A stretch of 56,006 nt of DNA, from NCBI GenBank assembly GCA_015063235.1, contig SUSW01000009.1:1-56006 (forward strand). The letters are read 5' to 3'. Made by a program: the position numbers and the translations under genes. Below the pieces are notes generated by a model that was given only the letters and a program-made list of their open reading frames with translations, had not been told where the DNA came from and ran no database searches. Position 1 is the first letter of the stretch; each line of letters begins with the position of its first letter. This stretch comes from Thermoplasmata archaeon (GTDB taxonomy: Archaea > Thermoplasmatota > Thermoplasmata > Methanomassiliicoccales > Methanomethylophilaceae). Below are positions 1 to 7,571 of the stretch, piece by piece.

Positions 1-2
1 CC

Positions 3-509
3 CTTAGCTATACGGACCCTCATATGGCCGGATACATGGAGGAGATTGTGAACTCGCTTATAGATTCCTATAAGGAGAAACACAGCGAGATAGAGGCATA
101 CGATTTCCTCAACTACATACTGGTGTTCACCCAGAACATTGAATACAGGAGCGATTTCGACTCCACGGGATATGATGAGTATTGGAAATTCCCGCTTGAG
201 ACCATCTTCGACAGATGCGGGGACTGCGAGGACACCATGTTGCTATTCGTTGCCATTGCACATCAGTGCAGAGACATCCTGGACCTCGATTGCAGACTGT
301 CATTGCAGCTGATGCCGGACCATGCATGTGCAGGCGTGATAGTGGACACCACAACCGAGTACCAGAAGAATCCTGATGGTTTCATATTTGGTGAGACCAC
401 CGCCACAGGATACGATCTTGGAGAGATACCGGACAAGGTAAAGGATTACTTCCTTGATGTCGAAGGGAAGTACTACCCCAGCGTCTGCACCACTGTGGAG
501 ATAGTCTGA
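3..509 (+). CDS. Transglutaminase-like protein, C-terminal part (5' end outside window)
   Basis: The frame is open to the window edge, and the first ATG (24) has no ribosome binding site, so this is probably the end of a longer protein. A transglutaminase-like cysteine-protease fold is suggested by a GDCED motif (Cys at about residue 72 of the visible ATG frame), a later MPDHACAGV segment that would supply the His, and a downstream acidic residue. This is the usual Cys-His-Asp order. Members of this superfamily in archaea act as peptidases or cross-linking enzymes, and the substrate cannot be told here. No signal peptide is visible because the N-terminus is missing. Confidence 0.6.
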   Translation, partial: LSYTDPHMAGYMEEIVNSLIDSYKEKHSEIEAYDFLNYILVFTQNIEYRSDFDSTGYDEYWKFPLETIFDRCGDCEDTMLLFVAIAHQCRDILDLDCRLSLQLMPDHACAGVIVDTTTEYQKNPDGFIFGETTATGYDLGEIPDKVKDYFLDVEGKYYPSVCTTVEIV

Positions 510-703
510 TACAAAAATGATAAGCATCATCTCCCGACGGTGCCCTACCGTTTTCTGAACGAAGCATAAGGCGTATCGAAGGGCGGTGTTTCCTGATTCT
601 TTCACAATACCGCCTCATATCCTTGAACGTATTGGACACAATCACTACTTATTCGGACCGATCCGCCCTCATCATAGGGTCCGAAAAAATAAAACTAAGT
701 TAG
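510..703. other. Intergenic stretch with one inverted repeat
   Basis: No convincing gene. A 7-bp perfect inverted repeat TCGGACC / GGTCCGA (653-659 and 678-684) is followed on the + strand by an A-rich run, so it is not a + strand terminator. It could be a regulatory site of the toxin-antitoxin operon that follows. Confidence 0.3.
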
Positions 704-721
704 TAAAAACGTACGTTTTTA
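704..721. promoter_or_regulatory. Perfect 18-bp palindrome, probable toxin-antitoxin operator
   Basis: TAAAAACGTACGTTTTTA is a perfect palindrome that ends 24 bp before the antitoxin ATG. A second TACGTA core follows at 732-737. YefM/Phd antitoxins typically bind palindromes over their own promoter, alone and as a toxin complex, so autorepression here is the natural reading. Confidence 0.6.
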
Positions 722-745
722 ATATCTTCTATACGTAGCAGATGT

Positions 746-997
746 ATGGAAGTACTGAATGTGACCAGCGCCCGTAAAGACCTTTATAAAATCGTTGACA
801 ACCTTGAAGTTTCCGGACCTGTCATCATCACATCAAAGGATACTCAATCTGTTCTTATGAGCAAGAAAGAATGGGAAGAAATGCAGGAAACCATCTATAT
901 TCTGTCCGACCCGGACATGTTACCGGCCCTGAAAGAACTCCACGAGACGCCTATTGAAGAACTGGAGGCCTTTGATTGGAGAAAAAATACCAATTAA
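746..997 (+). CDS. YefM/Phd-family antitoxin
   Basis: The 83-aa product has the Phd/YefM layout: an N-terminal DNA-binding part (VTSARKDLYKIVD, then PVIITSKD and SVLMSKKEWEEM) and an acidic C-terminal tail that would wrap the toxin. It should neutralise the downstream YoeB-like RNase and repress the operon through the palindrome at 704-721. Its stop lies inside the toxin gene (22-bp overlap), which suggests translational coupling. The family assignment is firm. The DNA target is inferred from position. Confidence 0.85.
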   Translation: MEVLNVTSARKDLYKIVDNLEVSGPVIITSKDTQSVLMSKKEWEEMQETIYILSDPDMLPALKELHETPIEELEAFDWRKNTN

Positions 998-1281
998 GAT
1001 GGACCAAAGCGGCTATTAAAGAGTTCGAACTCCTCAACGGTGACAAGTTAAAGGACAAAGCCATCGAGATACTGAACATCCTTGAAGACAACCCGTTCCA
1101 GAATCCTCCGCCTTACGAAAAACTTCGCGCCGGACTTGATGGATTATACTCCAGAAGACTGAGTGTCAGACACAGAATTGTCTATGAAGTCGTTCAATCG
1201 GACGATCCAAGCTACAAAGGTATAGTGGTAATCGTCAGAATGAGATCGCATTACCGTGGGATGATGTCACTGCTGTTTTGA
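976..1281 (+). CDS. YoeB/Txe-family mRNA interferase toxin
   Basis: The 101-aa product resembles YoeB along its length: a Glu in PYEKL (about residue 48), [14 protein letters not shown] (Arg about 65) and a C-terminal RSHY (His-Tyr at 92-93). These match the catalytic Glu, Arg and His-Tyr known for YoeB, which cleaves mRNA in the ribosomal A site. The only available start is TTG at 976, inside the antitoxin gene. No in-frame ATG follows that keeps the first strand, so TTG is accepted. No inactivating change is visible. Confidence 0.85.
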   Translation: MEKKYQLRWTKAAIKEFELLNGDKLKDKAIEILNILEDNPFQNPPPYEKLRAGLDGLYSRRLSVRHRIVYEVVQSDDPSYKGIVVIVRMRSHYRGMMSLLF

Positions 1282-1376
1282 ACAGTAAAAATCTGCATTC
1301 TACTGGGCCTATACAGGACACCTCCTCCCGTGACCCGAAGAACATAGTTTTGTATATCCGGTACCATACAGGGGCG

Positions 1377-2018
1377 ATGACACTGAAGGTAGACCCCGAC
1401 GACCTGGCAGCCGCAATGGAGAAGGATCCCGCCATAATAGACGAGAACGACGCTCTCAAATACCATCCCGGACTGATGGCCGTCAGCATGTACAGAGAGA
1501 GCCACGAGCTTTGGCTCAAGGGTGAGAAAGAGAAGGCCAGAGAGATCAACCTCAAGGCCCATCAGCTCACAGGCTGCGACATACATCCCGGGGCCACCAT
1601 CGGAAAGAGATTCTTCATAGACCATGCTACGGGTGTGGTCATCGGAGAGACCACTGAGATCGGTGATGACGTCATGCTCTATCAGGGAGTCACCCTAGGA
1701 GGAGTGTCCACCAATAAAGGCAAGAGGCATCCCACTCTGGGGAACCACATAGTCGTAGGATGCAACGCATCGGTCCTAGGGGCCATCACGATAGGCGACA
1801 ACGTGCGTATCGGTGCCGGTTCCGTGGTCCTGAGGGACATCCCCAGCGACTGTACTGTGGTAGGCGTCCCCGGAAGGATAGTCAAGCACAAGGGTGTCAA
1901 GGTCCAATGCGAGCTGGAGCACAACGACCTGCCCGATCCCGAAGAGGACGAGATCGTCATGCTCAAGAGGGAGATCGAGGAACTCAGGAAGGAGATCCAA
2001 GAGCTCAAGAAAGCCTGA
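1377..2018 (+). CDS. cysE: Serine O-acetyltransferase
   Basis: Transfers acetyl from acetyl-CoA to L-serine, the committing step of cysteine synthesis, in the cytosol. The 213-aa product has an N-terminal helical part ([20 protein letters not shown]) and then a left-handed beta-helix of hexapeptide repeats. The expected catalytic His residues sit in IDHATG (83) and KRHPT (118). A charged coiled-coil tail (about 190-213) is longer than in short CysE forms. The open frame extends to a TTG at 1278, but ATG 1377, with GGGG just upstream, fits the family's N-terminus. The 3' end overlaps the convergent ATPase gene by 14 bp. The gene's proximity to a later cysS (10 kb) is not an operon. Confidence 0.88.
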   Translation: MTLKVDPDDLAAAMEKDPAIIDENDALKYHPGLMAVSMYRESHELWLKGEKEKAREINLKAHQLTGCDIHPGATIGKRFFIDHATGVVIGETTEIGDDVMLYQGVTLGGVSTNKGKRHPTLGNHIVVGCNASVLGAITIGDNVRIGAGSVVLRDIPSDCTVVGVPGRIVKHKGVKVQCELEHNDLPDPEEDEIVMLKREIEELRKEIQELKKA

Positions 2019-3603
2019 TCTGGTTGCGGATCACTGCCTTCCCATCCATTCTTTTGGGGGAGCGTATCGTTATATCGCCGTTTCCGGCATAGGTTATGGC
2101 TACGTGCACCTCTGAAATGGAACCGTTCTCCTCCTTGATCACCGAGCATGAAGGCGTTTGCCCTCTATGATGAACGGAACTGGGAATGACGATGCTGAAT
2201 CCGCCGGCATCCTTGGTCCAATCGCTTTTCGAGAATCCATACTCGAACGGGAAACCTGTGGCGTCCTCATAATCGTCGACAACCGTCTCTTCCTTACGGC
2301 GGAAGAGGTTCCCCGCACAGTAGAACGGAACGAACTCCCTGTCTCCTGACTTAGGCAGCCTCTTTGATATCACCACGGATCTCTCCACCTTGTACTTTCT
2401 CTGGTATGCATTCAGAGAGGTTGTATCGAAATCTGTTCCGGACTTGACTTCGATTGGTACAGTCCTTCCTCCGATGGATGCGATGAGATCCACCTCATAC
2501 TTCCCGTCCTTCCAATAGAACAGCCTGTCGGAGCCCGATGATATCAGTTCGCTGACAGCTAGGTTCTCGTACATTCCGCCCTTGTAAAGATGTGTGTCGT
2601 CATCCTCTGTGAGCATGATCCCAGCAGGATGTCCGGCCATCGCCCTCAGCAGACCCACGTCGCAGAAGTACAGCTTGTAACTGGTATCGTCCTCTTCGGA
2701 TACCGGCGGGTAGGCGTGCCTCTTGATCAGATTGGCCTTGTACACCATGCCCGAATTCTCCAGCCACTGCACGGGGTCTGCGAAATCAACAGACCTGCCG
2801 TCCTTCTTCAGTTCCTTGAACACAACCCTGCGGCTCTCCCTTGAAAGGAATGAAGGGATGGCGGTCCAAACCGATGTGAGCTTGTCAACCATATACTTTC
2901 CATGCTTGGCGAAATCCTTTCTGTAACCATTGAGAAGCTCCTTCTGAATGGAATCCACCTTTCTTATGTCATGCTCGGTGGACCAGGACTCCACTACGGC
3001 AGGCATACCGCCGACTATGCAGAAATCGCGGAGCTTGCGCAGGATGCTCTCGTGTATCAGTTCCGATATCGCATCGTCCTTAGGGTCGGACATGAGGAAC
3101 TCGGCCAGGGAGGATTCTCCTGTTGCCATGAGGAACTCGATGAAATTCATAGGGTAGAGATGCTTCGTGTCTACCTTTCCGACTGGGAAGGAGGATTCGG
3201 ACATTATGACGCCCAGCAACGAACCTGCGCATGCTACGTGAAGGTCGCCCATGTACTCCTCGAAGTACTTGAGGGATGTTATCGCATTATCGCATTCCTG
3301 AATCTCGTCCAGAATCAGCAGCGTCTTCCCCGGGATCACCTTCTTATTCTTCAGCAGTTCCAAATCCTCGACGATCCTATGAGGGTCCAGATCAGGTTCG
3401 AAAAGCCTTTTCAATTCAGGCGATTGCTCCAGGTTGCAATAGATATAGTCCTCGAACTGCTCCTCTCCCAATTGGGTCAATAGATAGGTCTTACCGCACT
3501 GACGCACCCCCATCAGCATCAATGGTTTCCTGTCGCTGCTATCCTTCCAGGATATCAGTTCGTCGAACAACAATCTCCTCATTGAATCCAGATAGGAATT
3601 CAT
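2005..3603 (-). CDS. AAA (AAA_14/DUF4143) family ATPase with C-terminal nuclease-like domain
   Basis: The 532-aa protein has Walker A GVRQCGKT (32-39), Walker B LLILDE (D99, E100), the CAGSLLG segment and the DUF4143 hallmark GGMPAVV. A PD-(D/E)XK-like patch follows (YEVDLIAS, then VPIEVKSG). Beyond DUF4143 there is an extra domain of about 85 residues, predicted beta-rich, which the 536-aa paralog at 43197-44807 shares. The biological role of this very expanded family is unknown; proposals include mobile-element or defence functions. The promoter region is a 33-bp-phased tandem array (3614-3725) that ends only about 10 bp from the ATG, so the array must affect initiation or transcription of this gene. 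The start ATG (3603) follows an AT-rich TATTTAAATATG context. Confidence 0.85.
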   Translation of the reverse strand: MNSYLDSMRRLLFDELISWKDSSDRKPLMLMGVRQCGKTYLLTQLGEEQFEDYIYCNLEQSPELKRLFEPDLDPHRIVEDLELLKNKKVIPGKTLLILDEIQECDNAITSLKYFEEYMGDLHVACAGSLLGVIMSESSFPVGKVDTKHLYPMNFIEFLMATGESSLAEFLMSDPKDDAISELIHESILRKLRDFCIVGGMPAVVESWSTEHDIRKVDSIQKELLNGYRKDFAKHGKYMVDKLTSVWTAIPSFLSRESRRVVFKELKKDGRSVDFADPVQWLENSGMVYKANLIKRHAYPPVSEEDDTSYKLYFCDVGLLRAMAGHPAGIMLTEDDDTHLYKGGMYENLAVSELISSGSDRLFYWKDGKYEVDLIASIGGRTVPIEVKSGTDFDTTSLNAYQRKYKVERSVVISKRLPKSGDREFVPFYCAGNLFRRKEETVVDDYEDATGFPFEYGFSKSDWTKDAGGFSIVIPSSVHHRGQTPSCSVIKEENGSISEVHVAITYAGNGDITIRSPKRMDGKAVIRNQIRLS

Positions 3604-3613
3604 ATTTAAATAG

Positions 3614-3725
3614 TAACCGTTATTTTACATAAAATTTCGATGTAAATAACCGTTTTTCTCTAGTATTTTTACCCTCAAAGAACCGTTTTTTTACAGCAGT
3701 TTTATCCTCCAATAACCGTTTTTTG
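3614..3725 (-). repeat. Four-copy array with exact 33-bp period at ATPase promoter
   Basis: AACCGTT(T) cores begin at 3615, 3648, 3681 and 3714, giving spacings of exactly 33, 33 and 33. Sequence between the cores is AT-rich and diverged, so only the core and the phase are conserved. On the coding (minus) strand each core reads (A)AACGGTT preceded by an A-run. The array fills the gap between the ATPase start and the end of the next gene. Repeats this regular act elsewhere as iterons or cooperative operator arrays. Confidence 0.85.
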
Positions 3726-3761
3726 TCAGTTGTATTTGATCCGCCTTACTGTTCCAAGAGG

Positions 3762-5522
3762 TCAGTTCGACTGCTTCATGTACCGCTTCAGCATCCACAG
3801 GTAGGTGAGCTTGTTGTCCACCATGCTGTCGACCTTGTCCGGGTCGTATTCCTTAAGGGACTTCAGAAGCAAGGATCCCATCACGAGTGCAATCAAAGCG
3901 TACATCGTCAGGTCTATGATCACCACCTGCATGGCGCTGGTGGCCAGAAGGTAGATCACACCGATCTTGAGGGCCATCATCACTATGTTCACTGGCGTGG
4001 AGATGTACGCCTTCCTGACGGTCTGCATGAATCCGGTGAACACCCTGCTGATCAGGAAGAGCGGTATCGAAAGCGCATATATGCGGGTGCACAGGATGAG
4101 CTCGTCGGTGATCTTGGAGGTATCGCCGTTGGTGAACAGGGACAGGATGGGCTCGGCGAACAGGAGAAGTACGACCGAAGACAGGAGCGCCAGACCGAGT
4201 GCCAATTTGACGGCGAATCCCATGGAATGCTTCATGTCATCGATCTTACGGGCACCGGCCAGCGCCGAGCAGACCGGCATGGACCCCGATGTCACGGAAT
4301 CTGAGATGATCAGCATGAGGTTGGGGAACGAGAATGCCAGCTGGACCACGGAAAGGGTCATGGAACCCGTCACTATGGTGACAACGACGGTCTGGGCCAG
4401 CATCAGAAGGCCGAAGACCAGCGTATCGATCGCCACGGGACCTCCTGTACCCATTATCTCCTTTATCGACGATTCCGTAGGCGTTCTCAGACGTACCTCG
4501 AAATGGTAGTTCCCGTGCTTCAGCATCCAATATGAGAGGGCTGCGGAGACGAACATCCCCACTGCGGTACCTGTGGATGATCCCGATACGCCCATGCCCA
4601 GATCATTGACGAACAGCGGGGTCAGAATAGCGTTCACGGGTACGCTCACCAGCGTGCATACGGCCATCTTGGCCACTGCCCCTTCGGACTTGAGAAGGCT
4701 GGTCAGAACTCCGGACAGGATGATGAACGGACCTCCGAAGGCCAATGGGATGACGTACTCCCTGGCCATGTCCGCTATATCGGCCTCATGCACCGACACC
4801 ACCGGCTCCAGAGCCAAGAGCAGGAAAGCTATCGTGGGTATCGATGCGCTCAGCGCCATGAACACCGCCGCCTCCGCCAGCTTCTGCGTCCTGGAATAAT
4901 CCTTCTTACCGAGAGCGTACGATATGCAGATGCATGCTCCCACTCCGATTCCCACACCCATGCAGCTGACCACGGTGAACAGAGGATTGACGGCCGATAC
5001 GGCGGCGACGGCCTCCCCGCTGAGGCGTGACACCCACATAGTGTCCAGGAAACCGTTGACCTTGATCACGATGAATGTTACGCTGACTACGAGGGACATC
5101 GTAACTATGGCCTTCTTGGGGCTGTCGACCATCTCCTGGACACTGACCTTGGTAAGACGCTTCACTTTGCCTTTCGGTGACAAGGTATCCAGAAGTTCGG
5201 GATAGATCCAGGTGGACAACGATTGTTCCGGTTCCGGGATCCCGCTGTACCTGTACCATTCGGAATTGTTCCGCTCGGTCCATTTCACGGCGGTGATCAT
5301 GCAGTGGAACCATACCAATATCGATATAACGCACAGCGCCAGATAAACGGCGCCGATGAAGATGTTGAATTCGCCCCGGAACAGTTCGACGAACGTGAAC
5401 CCTGCGACGATGCTTATCTCCAGGAAAAAGTATCTCAGACCGTTCTTCCAGAGGCCGAGGTAGATATGCCCGAAACCGCAGAAGAAGGTGGATAGCAACA
5501 CGGACACTAGCTTCTTCTTCAA
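3762..5522 (-). CDS. MATE-family efflux transporter with N-terminal TM2-like extension
   Basis: The 586-aa polytopic membrane protein has a MATE core from about residue 130 (VSVQEMVDSPKKAIVTMSLV..., GFLDTMWVSRLSGEAVAAVSAVNPLF) with two six-helix bundles. Such proteins export drugs or metabolites with H+ or Na+. Before it sits an unusual hydrophobic region of about 80 residues (FCGFGHIYLGLWKNGL, then two more helices) that resembles TM2-type domains. The called start is TTG 5522, with no ribosome binding site at a useful distance. An ATG at 5585 with an upstream GAGGT is in frame but separated by a TAG codon (5526-5528), described separately. Confidence 0.85.
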   Translation of the reverse strand: MKKKLVSVLLSTFFCGFGHIYLGLWKNGLRYFFLEISIVAGFTFVELFRGEFNIFIGAVYLALCVISILVWFHCMITAVKWTERNNSEWYRYSGIPEPEQSLSTWIYPELLDTLSPKGKVKRLTKVSVQEMVDSPKKAIVTMSLVVSVTFIVIKVNGFLDTMWVSRLSGEAVAAVSAVNPLFTVVSCMGVGIGVGACICISYALGKKDYSRTQKLAEAAVFMALSASIPTIAFLLLALEPVVSVHEADIADMAREYVIPLAFGGPFIILSGVLTSLLKSEGAVAKMAVCTLVSVPVNAILTPLFVNDLGMGVSGSSTGTAVGMFVSAALSYWMLKHGNYHFEVRLRTPTESSIKEIMGTGGPVAIDTLVFGLLMLAQTVVVTIVTGSMTLSVVQLAFSFPNLMLIISDSVTSGSMPVCSALAGARKIDDMKHSMGFAVKLALGLALLSSVVLLLFAEPILSLFTNGDTSKITDELILCTRIYALSIPLFLISRVFTGFMQTVRKAYISTPVNIVMMALKIGVIYLLATSAMQVVIIDLTMYALIALVMGSLLLKSLKEYDPDKVDSMVDNKLTYLWMLKRYMKQSN

Positions 5523-5525
5523 GCC

Positions 5526-5585
5526 CTATATGGGTCTGCCCTCCTTGTTCAGCGGACAGGGTTGGGTCGGATCCGGTTGCTCCAT
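5526..5585 (-). other. In-frame upstream ORF ending in amber codon, possible N-terminus of the MATE protein
   Basis: ATG 5585 opens 19 codons (Met-Glu-Gln-Pro..., Pro-rich, with one Cys) and meets TAG at 5526-5528. The next codons are Gly and the TTG used as the MATE start, all in one frame. GAGGT lies about 9 nt before the ATG, whereas the TTG has no such signal. In a pyrrolysine-using archaeon the TAG could be decoded. In other organisms this would be a short leader peptide. Confidence 0.4.
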
Positions 5586-5630
5586 TGACGATAAACCTCT
5601 TCTGACAAACCAGTGTTGAGATCAGAGACT

Positions 5631-5711
5631 GGCGACAGGGATTCCTGTCCGCCTTGTCCTATCTCTTCGGCACCTTGTGTACCCATGTGAATCCAATCCT
5701 TGCTATATAAC
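5631..5711 (-). promoter_or_regulatory. Promoter and possible structured leader of the MATE gene
   Basis: On the minus strand a TATA-like CGTTATATAG lies at about 5702-5711. Downstream, a hairpin GGCG/CGCC plus ACAGG/CCTGT (5631-5653, one bulged base) lies inside a longer possible AGAGA/TCTCT stem. The leader before ATG 5585 would be about 100 nt. It matches no riboswitch I recognise. Confidence 0.3.
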
Positions 5712-5770
5712 GTTCAACCAGGCCCCTTCGCCGCCCGTCCAATCCCTGAAACAATTTATGAAATAATAAA

Positions 5771-5816
5771 ATCTCATATACGAGATATTAAAGGCTAAAT
5801 CAATAAATAATATCTC
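5771..5816. promoter_or_regulatory. Probable HipB operator region
   Basis: ATCTC-N6-GAGAT (5771-5786) and a second TATCTC half site (5811-5816) lie in the AT-rich segment before hipB. HipB-type regulators bind spaced inverted repeats over their promoter. The AAGGTG ribosome binding site for hipB follows at about 5836-5842. Confidence 0.5.
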
Positions 5817-5846
5817 AAATATTAACTTTTAACATAAGGTGCTGAA

Positions 5847-6185
5847 ATGAAGATATCCGGAGAATCCGAATGCGACGATGTTACCAGAGAACTGTCTTTG
5901 AGGTTCAAACAGTACAGGATCCTGTACCCTATGACTCAATCCGAACTGGCCGACAGATCGATGGTATCGGTCAGCACCATCAAGAGATTCGAGAACGGAG
6001 AGGACATCAGTCTCTCGAAACTGATTCGGATAATGAAATCGTTGGATCTTCTGGGGAATACGGACGTTCTGGTACCGGATCTCGGCGACAGACCGAGCAG
6101 GTATCTGGATGACTATAAGCCCAGACAGCGTGCCGGCAGGAAAAGAGGGAAAACATCCGAATGGAAATGGGGGGATGAGGAATGA
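5847..6185 (+). CDS. hipB: HipB-like XRE-family regulator/antitoxin
   Basis: The 112-aa protein has a helix-turn-helix of the Xre class over about residues 15-65 (MTQSELADRSMVSVSTIKRFENG) and a basic, flexible C-terminal tail (PRQRAGRKRGKTS). It precedes the HipA-type kinase with an ATGA overlap, the classic antitoxin-toxin order. It probably binds the ATCTC/GAGAT repeats upstream and holds HipA inactive. The ribosome binding site AAGGTG lies 5 nt before the ATG. Confidence 0.8.
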   Translation: MKISGESECDDVTRELSLRFKQYRILYPMTQSELADRSMVSVSTIKRFENGEDISLSKLIRIMKSLDLLGNTDVLVPDLGDRPSRYLDDYKPRQRAGRKRGKTSEWKWGDEE

Positions 6186-7438
6186 TGGATACCGCAGAGA
6201 TATGGCTCTGGGGTAGCCGGATAGGCATCATACACCAGGGGGAGGGCGATATGGTCCCCTCGTTCGAATATGACGCCGCGTTCAGAGAAAGCGGGATTGA
6301 ACCTGCCCCTTTCAAGATGCCTCTGTCTGAAAATGTGTTCAGATTCCCGGAGCTCCGTGATTCGGAAGCATTCCATGGCCTGCCTGGTCTGTTGGCAGAT
6401 TCCCTCCCCGACAGATTCGGTAACTCCGTCATAGACGTGTGGCTCGAAGCTAGGGGAAGACCGAAGAACAGCATGACTGCCATCGAAAGACTGTGCTACA
6501 CTGGTAAAAGAGGGATGGGTGCCTTGGAATACATCCCGGCGACCTATGAGGGCCGGAACAATGATACGATCGACGTCACAGAGCTGACTGAACTCGCCTC
6601 GGCCATACTCTCCGGGAAGGAACGGTATGAATTCCATGCAGATGATGTCAGCACAGCACAGCTGATAGAGATCGGGTCTTCCGCAGGAGGTTCCAGGGCT
6701 AAAGCGGTGATTGCATGGAACGAGAGCACAGGGGACATCAGGTCCGGTCAGACATCCTTATCTGCGGATTACGGCCAATGGCTGATCAAATTCGATAACA
6801 TCAGCGAGAACGGAGATCACGGAGTCAAGGACAGGAAGCATTACACCCTTATTGAGTACGCATATTACCTGATGGCCAGGGACCTCGGCATCGATATGAC
6901 CGAATGCCGTATACTCGAGAAGGACGGCCTATCCCATTTCATGACCAGGCGGTTCGATAGGAAGGATGGGAAAAAGGTCTTCGTGCAGACATTGGCAGCC
7001 CTCAGGCATATCGATTTCAACGAGCCCAGCCTGTACAGCTATGAATCGTTCGCAGAATGCTCCAGACGGCTCGGTATGGGCATGGATGCCGCGAAGGAGA
7101 TCTTCAGAAGGATGGCGTTCAATTCGATATCGATGAACTGCGACGACCACGTGAAGAACTTCTCGTTCATCATGGGAAGGGACGGCAGGTGGTCCCTGTC
7201 CCCTGCTTATGACATTACCTTCGCATACAATCCGATGAACAGATGGCTGAAGGGACACCAGATGACGATTAATGGAAAGAGTACACAAATCACCGATGAG
7301 GATCTGATCTCCTGCGGCGATTCAATAGGTCTGAGCAAATCCTTCTGCAGATCCGTTCTCAGAGATACAAAGGATGTCGTCGCCAATTGGAAGGAGTATG
7401 CGGAAAAGGTCGGGATCGATAAGGGAACGATTGAATAG
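6182..7438 (+). CDS. hipA: HipA-family serine/threonine kinase toxin
   Basis: The 418-aa protein has an N-terminal HipA subdomain (GLPGLLADSLPDRFG, 67-80), a glycine-rich loop GSSAGGSRAK (165-174), a Lys in LIKF (203), the catalytic MNCDDHVKN (Asp at about 321) and the metal-binding SPAYD (344). All residues expected of an active kinase are present. In E. coli HipA phosphorylates glutamyl-tRNA synthetase and causes dormancy; the target here is unknown. The start overlaps the hipB stop (ATGA). The stop is TAG, the only one seen on an intact gene in this window, with TAA eight codons later. Confidence 0.9.
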   Translation: MMDTAEIWLWGSRIGIIHQGEGDMVPSFEYDAAFRESGIEPAPFKMPLSENVFRFPELRDSEAFHGLPGLLADSLPDRFGNSVIDVWLEARGRPKNSMTAIERLCYTGKRGMGALEYIPATYEGRNNDTIDVTELTELASAILSGKERYEFHADDVSTAQLIEIGSSAGGSRAKAVIAWNESTGDIRSGQTSLSADYGQWLIKFDNISENGDHGVKDRKHYTLIEYAYYLMARDLGIDMTECRILEKDGLSHFMTRRFDRKDGKKVFVQTLAALRHIDFNEPSLYSYESFAECSRRLGMGMDAAKEIFRRMAFNSISMNCDDHVKNFSFIMGRDGRWSLSPAYDITFAYNPMNRWLKGHQMTINGKSTQITDEDLISCGDSIGLSKSFCRSVLRDTKDVVANWKEYAEKVGIDKGTIE

Positions 7439-7571
7439 ATACGGTCTTGCCTCAGAGTGTAAACCGCCAGTAAAGATCATGGCACATGGGCCATGTCACT
7501 GGACGGCAGGAATGCACCCTGATCCGTCAGGTCCGCTGACGTCCTTGGGTAACCTATTCGCAATAACGGAG
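7439..7571. terminator. Convergent intergenic spacer with palindrome
   Basis: The spacer lies between hipA and the leftward membrane-protein gene. ACATGG-G-CCATGT (7484-7496) is a short hairpin that could help end transcription, but no U-tract is present. No gene was seen. Confidence 0.3.

Noticed and set aside
300-645. Minus-strand frames across the 5' fragment and its 3' spacer
   Set aside because: No ribosome binding site, no recognisable domain, and they overlap a coding region in antisense.
1278-1376. N-terminal extension of the serine acetyltransferase from TTG
   Set aside because: The extra 33 residues do not fit the family, and ATG 1377 gives the expected start.
7436-7438. TAG stop of hipA as a pyrrolysine codon
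   Set aside because: Read-through would add only eight residues before TAA, and all kinase motifs lie before the TAG. It is most likely a true stop.
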